DNA from: Kitasatospora paranensis
Lineage (GTDB): Bacteria; Actinomycetota; Actinomycetes; Streptomycetales; Streptomycetaceae
NCBI RefSeq assembly: GCF_039544005.1
Contig: NZ_BAABKV010000001.1
Location: 7,626,001-7,690,000, forward strand
Direction of reading: 5' to 3'
Length of the DNA: 64,000 nt
A model generated the notes under the pieces. That model ran no database searches. It was not told the DNA's origin and saw nothing but the letters and a program-made list of their open reading frames with translations. Shown in pieces: positions 8,326 to 19,015 of this stretch. Position 1 is the first letter of the stretch. Each line of letters begins with the position of its first letter. A program made the position numbers and the translations under genes.

Positions 8326-10407
8326 GTGACCACCAGTGAGATCGGCCCGGCGGCCCCGCCCGTCGCACCGCCCGTCCTGGACCGGCGGCAACGCAACATC
8401 GTGTTCGGCACGATCCTGCTCGGCATGCTGCTCGCCGCCCTGGACCAGACGATCGTCGGCACCGCGCTGCCGACGATCGTCTCGACCTCGGCGGCGCCGC
8501 GCACATGTCCTGGGTGGTGACCGCCTACCTGCTCGCCGAGACGGTGGCGACCGCGCTGGTCGGCAAGTTCGGTGACATGTTCGGCCGCAAGGTGGTCTTC
8601 CAGGTCTCCGCGATCGTCTTCATCACCGGGTCGTTCTTCTGCGGCCTGGCGACCAACATGTCGCTGCTGATCGGCTGGCGGGCCCTGCAGGGCGTCGGCG
8701 CGGGCGGTCTGATGGTCACCTCGATGGCCCTGATCGCCGACGTCATCCGCTGCGCGAGCGCGGCAAGTACCAGGGTGCGATCGGCGCGGTGTTCGGCGTC
8801 GCCACCGTGATCGGCCCGCTGCTCGGCGGCCTGTTCACCGATCACCTGACCTGGCGTTGGGCGTTCTACGTCAATGTGCCGATCGCGATCCTCGTGGTGG
8901 TGGCCGCGGCCCGGAACATCCCCAGCATCCGCTCGGTCGGCCGGCCGGTGATCGACTACCTCGGTATCGGCCTGGTGGCGGTCGGTGCGAGCTCGGTGAT
9001 CCTGGCGACCAGCTGGGGCGGCGTCGAGTACGCCTGGTCCTCCCCGGTGATCATCGGGCTGTTCGTGCTGGGCGTCGTCGCTCTGGGCCTGTTCTGCCTG
9101 GCCGAGACCCGGGCGGCGGAGCCGATGCTGCCGATGCGGCTGTTCGCCAACCCGGTCTTCACCGTCTGCTCGGTGCTGAGCTTCATCGTCGGCTTCGCCA
9201 TGCTCGGCGCGTTGACCTTCCTGCCGACCTTCCTCCAGTACGTGGACGGCGACTCGGCCACCGTCTCGGGCGTGCGGACCCTGCCGATGGTGCTGGGCCT
9301 GCTGGCCGCCTCGATCTTCAGCGGGACGGTGGTCAGCCGCACCGGCAAGTACCGGATCTTCCCGATCGTCGGCACCTTCGTGATGGGCGTCGGCCTGTAC
9401 CTGCTGTCGCTGATGCGGGCCGGTACCGGGACCTGGCTGCAGTCGCTGTACATGCTGGTGCTCGGTGTCGGGATCGGCCTGTCCATGCAGGTGCTCACCA
9501 TCGCGGTGCAGAACACCGTCGACTACGCCGACCTGGGGACGGCCACCTCAGGAGTCACCTTCTTCCGCACCCTCGGATCGTCCTTCGGCACCGCGGTCTT
9601 CGGCACCATCTACACCAACGCCCTCGGCGACCGGCTGCCCGACGCGATCGCCACCTCGGCCCGGCTGACCGGCGCCGATCCGGCGGTGCTGGCGCAGGCG
9701 TCGCAGAGCCCCAAGGGCCTCCACGCGCTGCCCGCCGCCCAGGCCGCCCCGATCATCGACGCCTACGCCGAGGCCCTGCACACCGTGTTCCTGTGGGCGG
9801 TGCCGGTGGCCGGCGTCGGCTTCGTGGTGGCGCTCTTCCTCAAGCAGGTCAAGCTGCGGGACTCGGCCAGGGCCACCTCCACCGACATGGGCGAGGGTTT
9901 CGCCTCGCCGAACTCCGGCGACTCCGCCCGGTTGCTGGAGCTCTCGGTCGGCAAGATCCTCCGCAACACGGACATCGACACCGCCCGGCGGATCGTCCGG
10001 GGCTCCGGCACCCGGCTGGACATCGGCGGCGCCTGGGCGGTGATGCAGGTCGAGCTGTTCACCCGGACGGTCGGCCATGCCGGCCTCGGCCTGATCGCGG
10101 CCACCCGGCGGCTGCCCCGGAGGTGCTGGAGCCGGTTTTCGAGCGCACCGTCGCCCAGGGCTACCTGTCCCGCTCCGACGGCTACTACAGCCACACCGAC
10201 GCCGGCCGCCGGGAGACCGACCTGCTCACCCGCGCCTGGGCGGGGTGGCTGAACGAGCAGTTGGAGAAGGACCGCGGCCGGCCGCGCAGCGTCGAGCTGC
10301 GCGCCGCCGTCGATGCGATCGCCAAGCGGCTGATCGTCGAGGACCTGGCGGAGGGGATGCCGCCCGGTCACCCGGACGCCCCGGTACCGGCAGGCGCGCG
10401 CCGCTGA
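8326..10407 (+). CDS. MFS DHA2 drug exporter with cytoplasmic C-terminal extension (three frame breaks)
   Basis: A 14-helix DHA2 exporter followed by an unusual cytoplasmic tail, about 694 residues in all. Family motifs include LDQTIVGTALPTIV, MSWVVTAYLLAETV, GKFGDMFGRK and GVATVIGPLLGGLFTDH. Three -1 frame breaks lie near 8481, 8752 and 10118. One extra base at each restores the expected family sequence (for example VSDLGGAAHMSW and VIPLRERGKYQG). The last roughly 150 residues follow the final helix and contain LPPEVLEPVFERTVAQGYLSR and HTDAGRRE, which resembles a MarR-type winged helix. The GTG at 8326 has GACGAT 6 nt upstream, so it may be leaderless. The gene is divergent from the ligase. 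Confidence 0.88.
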
Positions 10408-10445
10408 CCGGGTCCGCCGCTGACCGGGCCCCGCGCGGCGGGCCC

Positions 10446-12118
10446 TCAGTCAATGAAGGCGGCGGCCAGCAGGGCGACGTCGTCGTCGGGGGCGGGGAGA
10501 GGCCGGCGAGCACCGCGTCCAGCAGCTGGTCGCCGGTGGCCTCGCGGGGCAGCCGCAGCCGGCACAGCCGGTCCAGCGACTCGTCGATGGACTCCTCCCG
10601 GCGCTCGACCAGCCCGTCGGTGTAGAGCAGCAGGTGGTGGCCGGGCGGGAGCTTCGCGGTGGCCTCGGGGCAGCCGCCGTGGCCGGTGGCCAGCGGAGGG
10701 CCAGGGTCGACGGGCAGCAGCTCCACCGAGCCGTCCGGGGCGACCAGCGCGGGTGGCAGGTGGCCGGCGCTGGCGTAGGTGCAGACGCCCCGGGCCGGAT
10801 CCATGATCACGGCCAGGCAGGTGGCCGGACGGGCGGTCTCCACCTGGGCGAGCAGCCGGTCCATCCGGTCCAGCAAGAGCCCCGGCGACGTGCCCTCGGC
10901 GGCCACGATCCGCAGCATCGCCTGGTAGTGGCTCATCTCGACGGCCGCCTCCAGGCTGTGTCCCATCACGTCGCCGATGGCCACCAGCGTCGTCCCGTCC
11001 GGCAGTGCGGCCGTCTCGTACCAGTCGCCGCCGACCAGGGCGCTGGTGCCGGCCGGGCGGTAGCGGAAGGCGACCCGGAGCCCGGGGTGCGGGGCGCCCG
11101 GTTCGGCGAGCAGGGCCCGCTGGAGGGCCAGCGCGATGCCGTGCTCGCGGGTGTAGCGCCGGGCGTTGTCCAGGCTGACGGCGGCCCGGCGGGCCAGGTC
11201 CTGCGCGACGAGCAGGTCGTCGTCGCCGAACCCGGGGGACTCCCCGGCGCGCACCAGGGTCACCGTGCCGAGCCGTCGGCCGCGGGCCAGCAGCGGCACC
11301 ACCAGGGCGGAGTGGATCCGCGCGGCCCGGTAGGCGGCCACCCGGTCGGTGTTGGGCGCGGACCGGCCGAGCCGGTCGTCCGGCAGCGCGTTGTCGACCA
11401 CCGGGCGGCCGCTCGCCAGGCACCGTGGGATCGCCGAACCGGGCTGGTAGTCGACGGTCTCGCCGGGCGCGCCGAACCGCTGCACGTGCGGCAGCAGCGC
11501 GGGGACGGCCGCCAGGGCGGCCCGGCGCAGCCGCAGGTGGCCGGGGGCGGCGCCGCGGGAGGCCGCGCCGTCGGGCGGCAGCACCTCCACCGAGGCGGCG
11601 TCGGCCATCACCGGGACGAGGAAGTCCGCCAGCTCCCCGCAGGTGGTGTCCATGTCCAGGGTGGTCCCGATCATGGTGGAGGCGCTGTCCATCAGCGCGA
11701 GGCGCTCCCGGGCCTGCTCCAGCTCGTGCTGCTGGTGCCGGGAGGCCGTCACCTCCAGCACGATCCCGACCAGTCCGACCACCGTCCCGGCCACCTCCAG
11801 CCGGTGGTACGCGCCGTGCCAGTAGCGGCGGCCGGCCGGCGACGCCACCCGGGTGTGTCCGCTGGAGACGGCCTCGCGCGGAACGCCGTCGGCCAGCACG
11901 GCCCGCAGCACGTCGTCGCGGGCGTCGATGTCCGGCACGATCTCCGCGATGGTGCGGCCCACGTGCTCCTCGGGCGGGGCGCCGTTCATCCGGGCCAGCG
12001 CCGGGTTGACGTAGAGGTAGCGCAGGTCGGTGTCGAGCACCCCGACGGCGCCCGGCGTGCCCTCCAGCAGCTCGCGCAGCGGCGAGGGCAGCTGCTGCCA
12101 CGGGCCGTCCTGCGCCAT
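10446..12118 (-). CDS. PAS-GAF-PP2C(SpoIIE) phosphatase (one frame break)
   Basis: A regulator of about 557 residues. One PAS domain lies at about 15-130, a GAF domain at about 160-330 and a SpoIIE-type PP2C phosphatase at about 345-557. There is no C-terminal ATPase. Phosphatase motifs are intact: GGDWYET, GDVMGHSLEAA, LLYTDGLVERRE and, after the break, DDDVALLAAAFID. The break near 10490 lies in a C-rich run; one extra base restores DDDVALL. The ATG at 12118 is preceded by GAAGGGG. It would dephosphorylate an anti-anti-sigma partner in response to the PAS/GAF signal. It is divergent from the next SpoIIE-type gene. Confidence 0.88.
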
Positions 12119-12281
12119 GCCGGCACCCCTTCCGTTCGACCGGTGCTCTGCCCTCATCGTCGTGGCGCGGGCGGGGCGCTGCATCCGCACGCGCGGGGCC
12201 CGAGCCCGGTGCCGACTTGCCGCACGGGGAGGCGCTGCCAAGGTGGAGACACGACCCGGCAGCGGAAGAGAGGCGCCGACC

Positions 12282-14332
12282 GTGCAGGACACCGACCGCT
12301 CCGACGCCGACGAAGCCCTGCTGGAAGCGTTGTTCACCCGGGCCCCGGCCGGGTTGTTCGTGCTCGATCCGGACTTGCGGGTGATCCGCTTCAACGCGGC
12401 CGCGCGGGGCATGCGCGGTCTCACCGACGACCGCGTGCTCGGCCGGACCATCGAGGAGTTCGCGCCCGCCTTCCCCGCCGCCGAGCTGAACGACCTCGCC
12501 CGGACCTGCCTGGAGGCCGGCACCTCCGTCCGCCGCCACAAGGTCCGCGCCCCCGGCCGAACGACCACACCGCACTGATGACCGTCGCCCTGTCGATGTT
12601 CCGGCTGCGCGACCGGGGCGGCCGGGTGCTCGGCCTCGCCGTCATGGTGGAGGACATCACCGCCCAGGAGGAGGCGCTCGCCCGCCTGGAGATCCTCAAC
12701 GACGCGCACCGCGTGATCGGCTCCACCCTCGACCCCCAGACCACCGCGGAGGAGCTCGCCGGGGTGGGCGTCGGGCGGTTCGCCGACACCGTCCTGGTCG
12801 AGCTGCTGGACGACGTGCTCACCGGCCGCCGGCTGCTCCCCGGGCCGGTCCGGGCCGGCGCCCCGATGCGCCGGGTCGCGACCCGCACCGTCCTCGACGG
12901 GCCGGGGACGACCGCCACCGGCTCGCTCGCCGCGCTGCCGTTCCCGACCCCTTCTCGCAGAGCGTGCACGATCTCAAGCCGCGGCTGATCGCCCGGCTCT
13001 CCGCGGACGAGGCCTGGCTGGCGCCCGGGAGGGACCGCGTCGACCGGCTCCTCGGCCCCGGCGTGCACTCCGTGATCGTCGCCCCGCTGACCGTGCACTC
13101 CACCGTGCTCGGCCTGGTCGCCTTCCTGCGCGTCGAGCAGCCGCACCCTTCGAGGAGGAGGACCTGCGGCTGGCCGACGAACTCGCCGACCGGGCCGCGC
13201 TCAGCATCGACCGGGCCCGCCACTACATCCGCGAGCGGACGGTCGCCACCGCGCTGCAGCGCCGGCTGCTGCCCGTCAGCCCGCCCCAGCTGCCCGCCGT
13301 CGACACGGCCTTCCTGCACCTGTCCGGGGAGGCCGGCGCCGACTGGTTCGACGTCATCCCGCTGTCCGGCGCCAGAACGGCCCTCGCCTGCGGCACCGTG
13401 GAGGGCCGCGGGCTGGAGGCGGCCGCTGCGATGGGCCAGCTGCGCACCGTGGTGCAGACCCTCGCCCGGCAGGACCTCCCGCCCGAGGACCTGCTCGGCT
13501 GTCTCGACGAGACGGTGGACCGGCTCAACGCCGACGCCACCCCGGGCCCCGGCGAACCCCAGGTGTTCGCCACCTGCCTCTACCTGGTGTACGACCCGGT
13601 CAACGGCCGCTGCACCGCGGCCAGCGCCGGGCACCCGCCGCCGCTGGCGATCGGCGTCGACGGCACCCAAGTCCCCCTCGACCTCCCGCTCGGCGGCCCG
13701 CTGGACGGCGAACGCGACGGCGGCTACCGCGCCGTCACCGTCGAACTGCCCGAACAGACCCTGCTCGCCCTCTACACCCGGGGCCTGGTCGCCGGCCGTG
13801 ACGAGGACCCGACCGGCGGCCGCCAACGGCTGCGCCACGTCCTCGTCCACCCCGACCGGGACCTGACCGGCCTCTGCGACGACGTCGCGTACGCCGTCGT
13901 CCCGGACCGGCTGGACGAGGACGCCATGCTGCTGCTCGCCCGCACCAAGCGGCTCGACTCCGACCGGGTCGCGCTGTGGACGCTGCCCGCCGAACCCGCC
14001 GTCGTCTCCACCGCCCGCACCATGGTCTCCCAGCAGCTCCTCGCCTGGGGCCTGGCCGACCTCGCCGACTCCACCGGACTGATCGTCAGCGAGCTGGTCA
14101 CCAACGCCATCCGGTACGGCGAGGGCCCGATCCGGGTGCGGCTGATCCGCGACCGGGGCCTGCTCTGCGAGGTCAGCGACGGCAGCTCCACCGCCCCGCA
14201 CATGCGCCTGGCCAACGAGGGCGACGAGGGGGCCGCGGGCTGTTCCTGGTGATGCACCTCAGCCGCCGCTGGGGCACCCGGTACAGCGCGCGCGGCAAGA
14301 CCGTCTGGTCCGAGCAGACCGTCGACGGCTGA
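12282..14332 (+). CDS. PAS-GAF-PP2C(degenerate)-HATPase regulator (four frame breaks)
   Basis: About 684 residues once four -1 breaks (near 12555, 12945, 13147 and 14231) are repaired. Order: PAS (about 12-130), GAF (140-305), PP2C/SpoIIE-like domain (320-535), RsbW-like ATPase (555-680). The phosphatase domain looks inactive. GADWFDV keeps the first Asp, but the usual GDV is GTV (CGTVEGRG) and the usual YTDGL is YTRGL. The ATPase is intact: SELVTNAIRYGEG, VSDGS and GGRGLFLV. The likely role is therefore anti-sigma binding or kinase activity, with the PP2C fold as a scaffold. The GTG at 12282 has AGAGAGG upstream. Three sensor regulators of this kind lie within 12.5 kb. Confidence 0.85.
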
Positions 14333-14432
14333 CGGCGGTACTGCGCCAATCCGGTGATCTTGCGGGTGCGGCGCGGCGCCCCTCCCGGAGGCTGGACCTG
14401 GCGGCCCGTCCGGGACGCGGTGAGGAGTCGGC

Positions 14433-15914
14433 ATGAGCGCCATGGATGTACCGGCTGACGGCGGGTCGGGCAGAGCGACCGCGACCAGCACGGCCGCACC
14501 CGCGGCGGTGTCCGCGCCACGGCTGACCTGGCTGACGCTGGCGCTGATGACCACGAGCTCGGTGGCCAGCCTGCGGGCCGCCCCGACCATGGCGGTCTAC
14601 GGACTGGCCTGCGTCTTCCTGTACCTGGTGCCGGCGATCGTCTTTCTGCTGCCGACCGCGCTCGTCTCCGCGGAGCTGGCCTCGGGCTGGAACGGCGGCG
14701 TCTACAACTGGGTCTCCCAGGGCCTGTCGAAGCCGTTGGGCTTCCTCGCCGTGTGGTGCCAGTTCGCCATGACGATCTTCTACTACCCGAGCCTGCTGGC
14801 GTATGTGGCGAGCACCATCGCGTACGTGATCAATCCGGCGCTGGCCGACAACGGCCTCTACACCGCCATCGTGATCATGGTGCTGTACTGGACCGGCGTC
14901 TGGGTCTCGGCCCGCGGCACCGGCGCCGTCGCCGGGCTGGCCTCCTGGGGCCTGGTCATCGGCACCCTCATCCCCGGTGCGCTGCTCGTCGTCCTCGGCA
15001 TGGTCTTCCTCGGCCAGGGCAACCCCTCGGCCGCCCCGATGAACGCCGCCCACCTCTTCCCCCAGTGGACGGGCATCGCCAGCCTCGTGCTGATCGTCAA
15101 CAACTTCCTCAGCTACTCGGGCATGGAGATGAACGCCGTCCACGTCTCCTCGCTGAAGAACCCGGCCAAGGAATTCCCGAAGTCGATGTTCCTGGCCATG
15201 GGCCTGGTCCTGCTGATCTTCATCCTGCCCGCGCTGGCGATCAGCTGGGTGGTGCCCGCCGACCAGCTCAGCCTCACCGCGGGCGTCATGCAGGCGTTCG
15301 ACGCCTTCTTCCAGTACTTCCACGTCGGCTGGCTCACCCCGGTGATCGCGGTGGGCCTGGTCGCCGCCTCCCTCGGCGGCATGCTCACCTGGCTGGCCGG
15401 CCCCTCCAAGGGCCTGCTGCTGATCTCCCGCCAGGAGGGCTACCTGCCGCCCTTCCTGCAGCGGCTCAACGCCCACGGCGTCCAGCAGAACATCCTGGTC
15501 ACCCAGGGCGTCGTCACCACCGTCATCGCGCTGATGTACGCCTTCATCCCGAACGTCTCCAGCGCCTACTGGATCTTCTCGGTGATCACCACCCAGGTGT
15601 ACCTCATCGTCTACCTGCTGATGTTCGTCGCCGCGATCCGGCTGCGCCGCACCCAGCCCGACCACCCCCGCGGCTACCGCGCCCCCGCCCTGGTCGCCCT
15701 CTGCGTGACCGGCCTGCTGGCCTCGGCCGCGGCGATGGTGATCGGCTTCGTGCCGTCCTCGCAGTTCAGCGGGGGCAGCGTCTGGTCGTACGTGCTGTTC
15801 GTCGCCGCCGGTCTGCTGGTGCTCGGCCTGGTCATCCCGTTCGCGTTCCTGAAGCTGCGCAAGCCCAGCTGGCGCCAGCCCCAGGCCGCCGCCGCCGAGG
15901 GCGGTGCCGCATGA
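14433..15914 (+). CDS. APC-superfamily amino acid permease
   Basis: A 493-residue polytopic membrane transporter of the amino acid-polyamine-organocation superfamily, close in style to glutamate/GABA antiporters (GadC group). About 12 hydrophobic segments are visible. The APC-like ALVSAELASGWNGGVYNWV sits near helix 2, and GMLTWLAGPSKGLL is near helix 8. The ATG at 14433 has GAGGAG at good spacing. Its stop overlaps the next start (ATGA), so translation is coupled to the small membrane protein, and two peptidase genes follow. Import or exchange of an amino acid or dipeptide product is a reasonable inference; the substrate is not determined. Confidence 0.9.
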   Translation: MSAMDVPADGGSGRATATSTAAPAAVSAPRLTWLTLALMTTSSVASLRAAPTMAVYGLACVFLYLVPAIVFLLPTALVSAELASGWNGGVYNWVSQGLSKPLGFLAVWCQFAMTIFYYPSLLAYVASTIAYVINPALADNGLYTAIVIMVLYWTGVWVSARGTGAVAGLASWGLVIGTLIPGALLVVLGMVFLGQGNPSAAPMNAAHLFPQWTGIASLVLIVNNFLSYSGMEMNAVHVSSLKNPAKEFPKSMFLAMGLVLLIFILPALAISWVVPADQLSLTAGVMQAFDAFFQYFHVGWLTPVIAVGLVAASLGGMLTWLAGPSKGLLLISRQEGYLPPFLQRLNAHGVQQNILVTQGVVTTVIALMYAFIPNVSSAYWIFSVITTQVYLIVYLLMFVAAIRLRRTQPDHPRGYRAPALVALCVTGLLASAAAMVIGFVPSSQFSGGSVWSYVLFVAAGLLVLGLVIPFAFLKLRKPSWRQPQAAAAEGGAA

Positions 15915-16351
15915 GCCCCACCCGGATGGCCTCGCAGCACCGTGCGATCTACATCGGCGCGATCGTCCTGCTCGTCGCCATGCTGGTGATCGGTCTGCTC
16001 ACCTACACCCAGCAGAAGGCCACCAACGAGTCCTACCGCAAGGCGCAGCAGCTCTCCGACCAACTGGTCGCCGCCGGGTACACCCACCTGCCCGACCAGG
16101 GCCAGATCGCCCGCACCCTGGGCACCGACGGCGGCGCCGCCTGCAGCAACCCGTCCGGCTCGCTGAAGAACGCGCTCTACCGGGTGAACCTCGCCAACGG
16201 CGCGGGCGGCCCCGGCCAGCGCCCGATCATCGCCGACGCGCGGGTCGTCGAGGCCGGCGCCATCGTGCTCAACGTCTACTGCCCCGAGAAGCTGGACGAG
16301 TTCCGCAGCAAGGTGCAGGACCTCAAGACCGACGACACCGTGCGGAACTGA
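15911..16351 (+). CDS. Small membrane-anchored protein coupled to the APC permease
   Basis: 146 residues with one N-terminal transmembrane helix (about 12-34, AIYIGAIVLLVAMLVIGLLT) and a soluble domain, probably outside the membrane. The domain carries QLVAAGYTHLPDQGQIARTLGTDGG and two cysteines that could form a disulfide. The start overlaps the permease stop by 4 nt (ATGA). The family is not one I can name. Strict coupling suggests it assists or stabilises the transporter. Confidence 0.82.
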   Translation: MSPTRMASQHRAIYIGAIVLLVAMLVIGLLTYTQQKATNESYRKAQQLSDQLVAAGYTHLPDQGQIARTLGTDGGAACSNPSGSLKNALYRVNLANGAGGPGQRPIIADARVVEAGAIVLNVYCPEKLDEFRSKVQDLKTDDTVRN

Positions 16352-16421
16352 CGCCACGCCGGTCGCGTTCGCCCCACCGGGGCCGGGCGCGACCGGTCCC
16401 GTACCGAGGAGCTGACCAGCC

Positions 16422-17770
16422 ATGACCGACGACCTCGCCGCCCGGATCGCCGCCCTGATGCCCCGGGCCAAGGCGGACCTCGCGGCCCTGGTGGCCATCC
16501 CGTCCGTCGCCGACCCGCGTCAGTACCCCCGGAGCGGTGCCGGGAGGCCGCCGAGTGGGTCGCCGCCGCCTTCACCGAGGCCGGACTGCGCGACGTCCAC
16601 CTCGCCGAGACCCCCGACGGCAGCCACGCCGTCATCGGCCACCGTCCGCCGCCGCCGGGCGCCCCCACCGTGCTGCTCTACTGCCACTACGACGTCCAGC
16701 CGCCGCTCGACGACGACGCCTGGACCTCGCCGCCGTTCGAGCTCACCGAGCGCGACGGCCGCTGGTACGGGCGCGGCGCCGCCGACTGCAAGGGCAACGT
16801 CGTCATGCACCTCACCGCGCTGCGCGCGCTCGGCGACGACGTGCCGGTGGGCCTCAAGTTCGTCGCGGAGGGCTCGGAGGAGCAGGGCACCGGAGGCCTG
16901 GAGGACTACGTCCGGGCGCACCCCGACGAACTGCACGCCGACGTCCTGCTGATCTGCGACACCGGCAACGCCGCGGTCGGCGTGCCCACCGCCACCACCA
17001 CCCTGCGCGGCGTCGCCAACGTGGTGCTCACCGTCTCCACCCTCGCCGGCGACCTGCACTCCGGCATGTTCGGCGGCCCCGCGCCCGACGCGCTCGCCGC
17101 GCTGATCCGGATCCTCGACTCGCTGCGCGGCCCGGACGGCGCCACCCGGATCGACGGCCTGGACGCCGACGCCGTCTGGGAGGGCGTCGGCTACGACGAG
17201 CAGCAGTTCCGGGCCGACGCCGGAGTCCTCGACGGTGTCGGACTGACCGGCTCCGGCACCGTCGCCGACCGGCTCTGGGCCCGTCCGGCGGTCACCGTCC
17301 TCGGCATCGACTGCGCGCCCGTGGTCGGCTCGGCGGCGGCCGTCCCCGCCACCGCGCGCGCCCGGATCAGCCTCCGGGTCCCGCCCGGCACCGACTCCGG
17401 CGCCGCCCGCGAGGCGCTCACCGCCCACCTGAAGGCCGCCGCGCCCTGGGGCGCGCGGGTCGAGGTCGAGCCCGAGCAGATCGGCTCGCCGTTCCGCGCC
17501 GCCACCGACGGCCCCGCGTACGCCGCCCTCGACAAGGCCGCCCAGCAGGTCTACGGCAAGCCGCTCGCCTTCCTGGGCCAGGGCGGCTCCATCCCGCTGT
17601 GCAACGTGCTGGCCGACGCCTACCCCGGATCGGAGATCGTCCTGATGGGCGTCGAGGAGCCCCGCTGCCTCATCCACGCCCCCAACGAGAGTGTCGACCC
17701 GGCCGAGATCGAGCACATGGCACACGTGGAGGCGCTCTTCCTGCGCCACTACGCCGCCGCCCGTCCGTGA
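16422..17770 (+). CDS. M20-family dipeptidase (one frame break)
   Basis: A zinc-dependent M20 metallopeptidase of about 449 residues, of the CNDP/dipeptidase type, which cleaves dipeptides in the cytoplasm. Metal and active-site motifs are in order: CHYDVQP, GRGAADCKGN, EGSEEQGTGG, DTGN, SGMFGG and HAPNES. The ATG at 16422 has GAGGAG upstream. One -1 break lies at about 16527 in a C5 run; adding one C gives QYPPERCREAAEWVAAA. It sits third in the operon with the permease and is followed 27 nt later by the M24 peptidase, consistent with uptake then hydrolysis of small peptides. Confidence 0.92.
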
Positions 17771-17796
17771 CCCGCGCCGAGGATCGAGAAGCCGCC

Positions 17797-18915
17797 ATGC
17801 CCCAGCCCTTCACCACCCAGGACTTCGCCGACCGGATGACCCGCGCCGCCGCGGCCGCCGCCGCGGCCGGACTCGCCGGGCTCGTCGTCACCCCCGGCCC
17901 CGACCTCGTCCATCTGACCGGCTACCGGCCGACCGCCCTCACCGAACGGCTGACCGCCCTGCTGATCAGCGCCGGGAAGCAGCCCGTCCTGATCGTGCCC
18001 AAGTTGGAGCGCCCGGACGCCGAGGCCGCCCCCGGCGCCGCCGCCGTCCGGCTCACCGACTGGTCGGACGGCACCGACCCGTACCGCGCCGCCCGCGAAC
18101 TCCTCGACCCCGCCGGGCGCTACGGCATCTCCGACGGCGCCTGGGCGATGCACCTGCTCGGCCTCCAGGAGGCGCTGCCCGGCACCGCCTACACCTCGCT
18201 CACCGCCGGGCTGCCGATGCTGCGCGCCGTCAAGGACGCCGACGAACTGGAACGCCTGGCCGCGGCCGGGGCGGCGGCCGACGCCGCGTACCACGACATC
18301 CTCGGCGTGCCGTTCGCCGGCCGCTCGGAGAACGACGTCGCGGCCGACCTGGCCGAAGCCCTGCGCCGGCACGGCCACAGCCAGGTCGACTTCACCGTCG
18401 TCGGCTCCGGCCCGAACGGCGCGAACCCGCACCACGAGGCCGGCGACCGGGTCATCTCCGAGGGCGACACCGTGGTCCTCGACTTCGGCGGCCTGAAGGA
18501 CGGCTACGGCTCCGACACCACCCGCACCGTCCACGTCGGCGTGGAGGTGCCCGCGGAGGTCCGCGAGGTGCACGACATCGTCCGCCACGCCCAGCAGGCC
18601 GCCTTCGAGGCCGTCCGGCCCGGCATTGCCTGCCAGGAGATCGACCGGGTCGCCCGACGGGTCATCACCGAGGCCGGCTACGGGGAGTACTTCATCCACC
18701 GCACCGGCCACGGCATCGGCCTCACCACCCACGAGCCCCCGTACATGGTCGAGGGCGAGCAGCAGCCGCTGGTGCCCGGCATGTGCTTCTCGATCGAGCC
18801 CGGCATCTACCTCCCGGGCCGATTCGGCGTCCGCATCGAGGACATCGTCACCGTCACCGAGGACGGCGGACAACGCTTCAACTCCACCCCGCACGACCTC
18901 GCCCTGGTCACCTGA
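17797..18915 (+). CDS. M24 Xaa-Pro aminopeptidase/dipeptidase
   Basis: A 372-residue pita-bread-fold metallopeptidase that removes N-terminal residues before proline or cleaves Xaa-Pro dipeptides. The N-terminal creatinase-like domain spans about 1-135. The catalytic domain carries DFGGLKDGYGSDTTRT (two metal Asp), HRTGHGIGLTTHEPP (metal His), FSIEPGIYLP (Glu) and GVRIEDIVTVT (Glu). The full set of five ligands is present. The ATG at 17797 starts 26 nt after the M20 stop. It completes the peptide-utilisation operon. Confidence 0.93.
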   Translation: MPQPFTTQDFADRMTRAAAAAAAAGLAGLVVTPGPDLVHLTGYRPTALTERLTALLISAGKQPVLIVPKLERPDAEAAPGAAAVRLTDWSDGTDPYRAARELLDPAGRYGISDGAWAMHLLGLQEALPGTAYTSLTAGLPMLRAVKDADELERLAAAGAAADAAYHDILGVPFAGRSENDVAADLAEALRRHGHSQVDFTVVGSGPNGANPHHEAGDRVISEGDTVVLDFGGLKDGYGSDTTRTVHVGVEVPAEVREVHDIVRHAQQAAFEAVRPGIACQEIDRVARRVITEAGYGEYFIHRTGHGIGLTTHEPPYMVEGEQQPLVPGMCFSIEPGIYLPGRFGVRIEDIVTVTEDGGQRFNSTPHDLALVT

Positions 18916-19015
18916 GGGCAGGCCCGGCGGGTGCACCGCTCGGCCGAACCCCGATGGCGGGGGCTGTCCGGGCCCACCAGGCTGGAGCGAGAGATCCGTC
19001 TACGGAGGTGCCGTC

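Noticed and set aside
8326..10407. Calling the frame-broken genes (this MFS and thirteen others) pseudogenes
   Set aside because: All breaks have the phase of a single missing base, mostly in homopolymers, and the motifs on both sides are intact, so error is the better explanation. The TetR-FAD remnant at 32.8 kb is different because half of each gene is absent.
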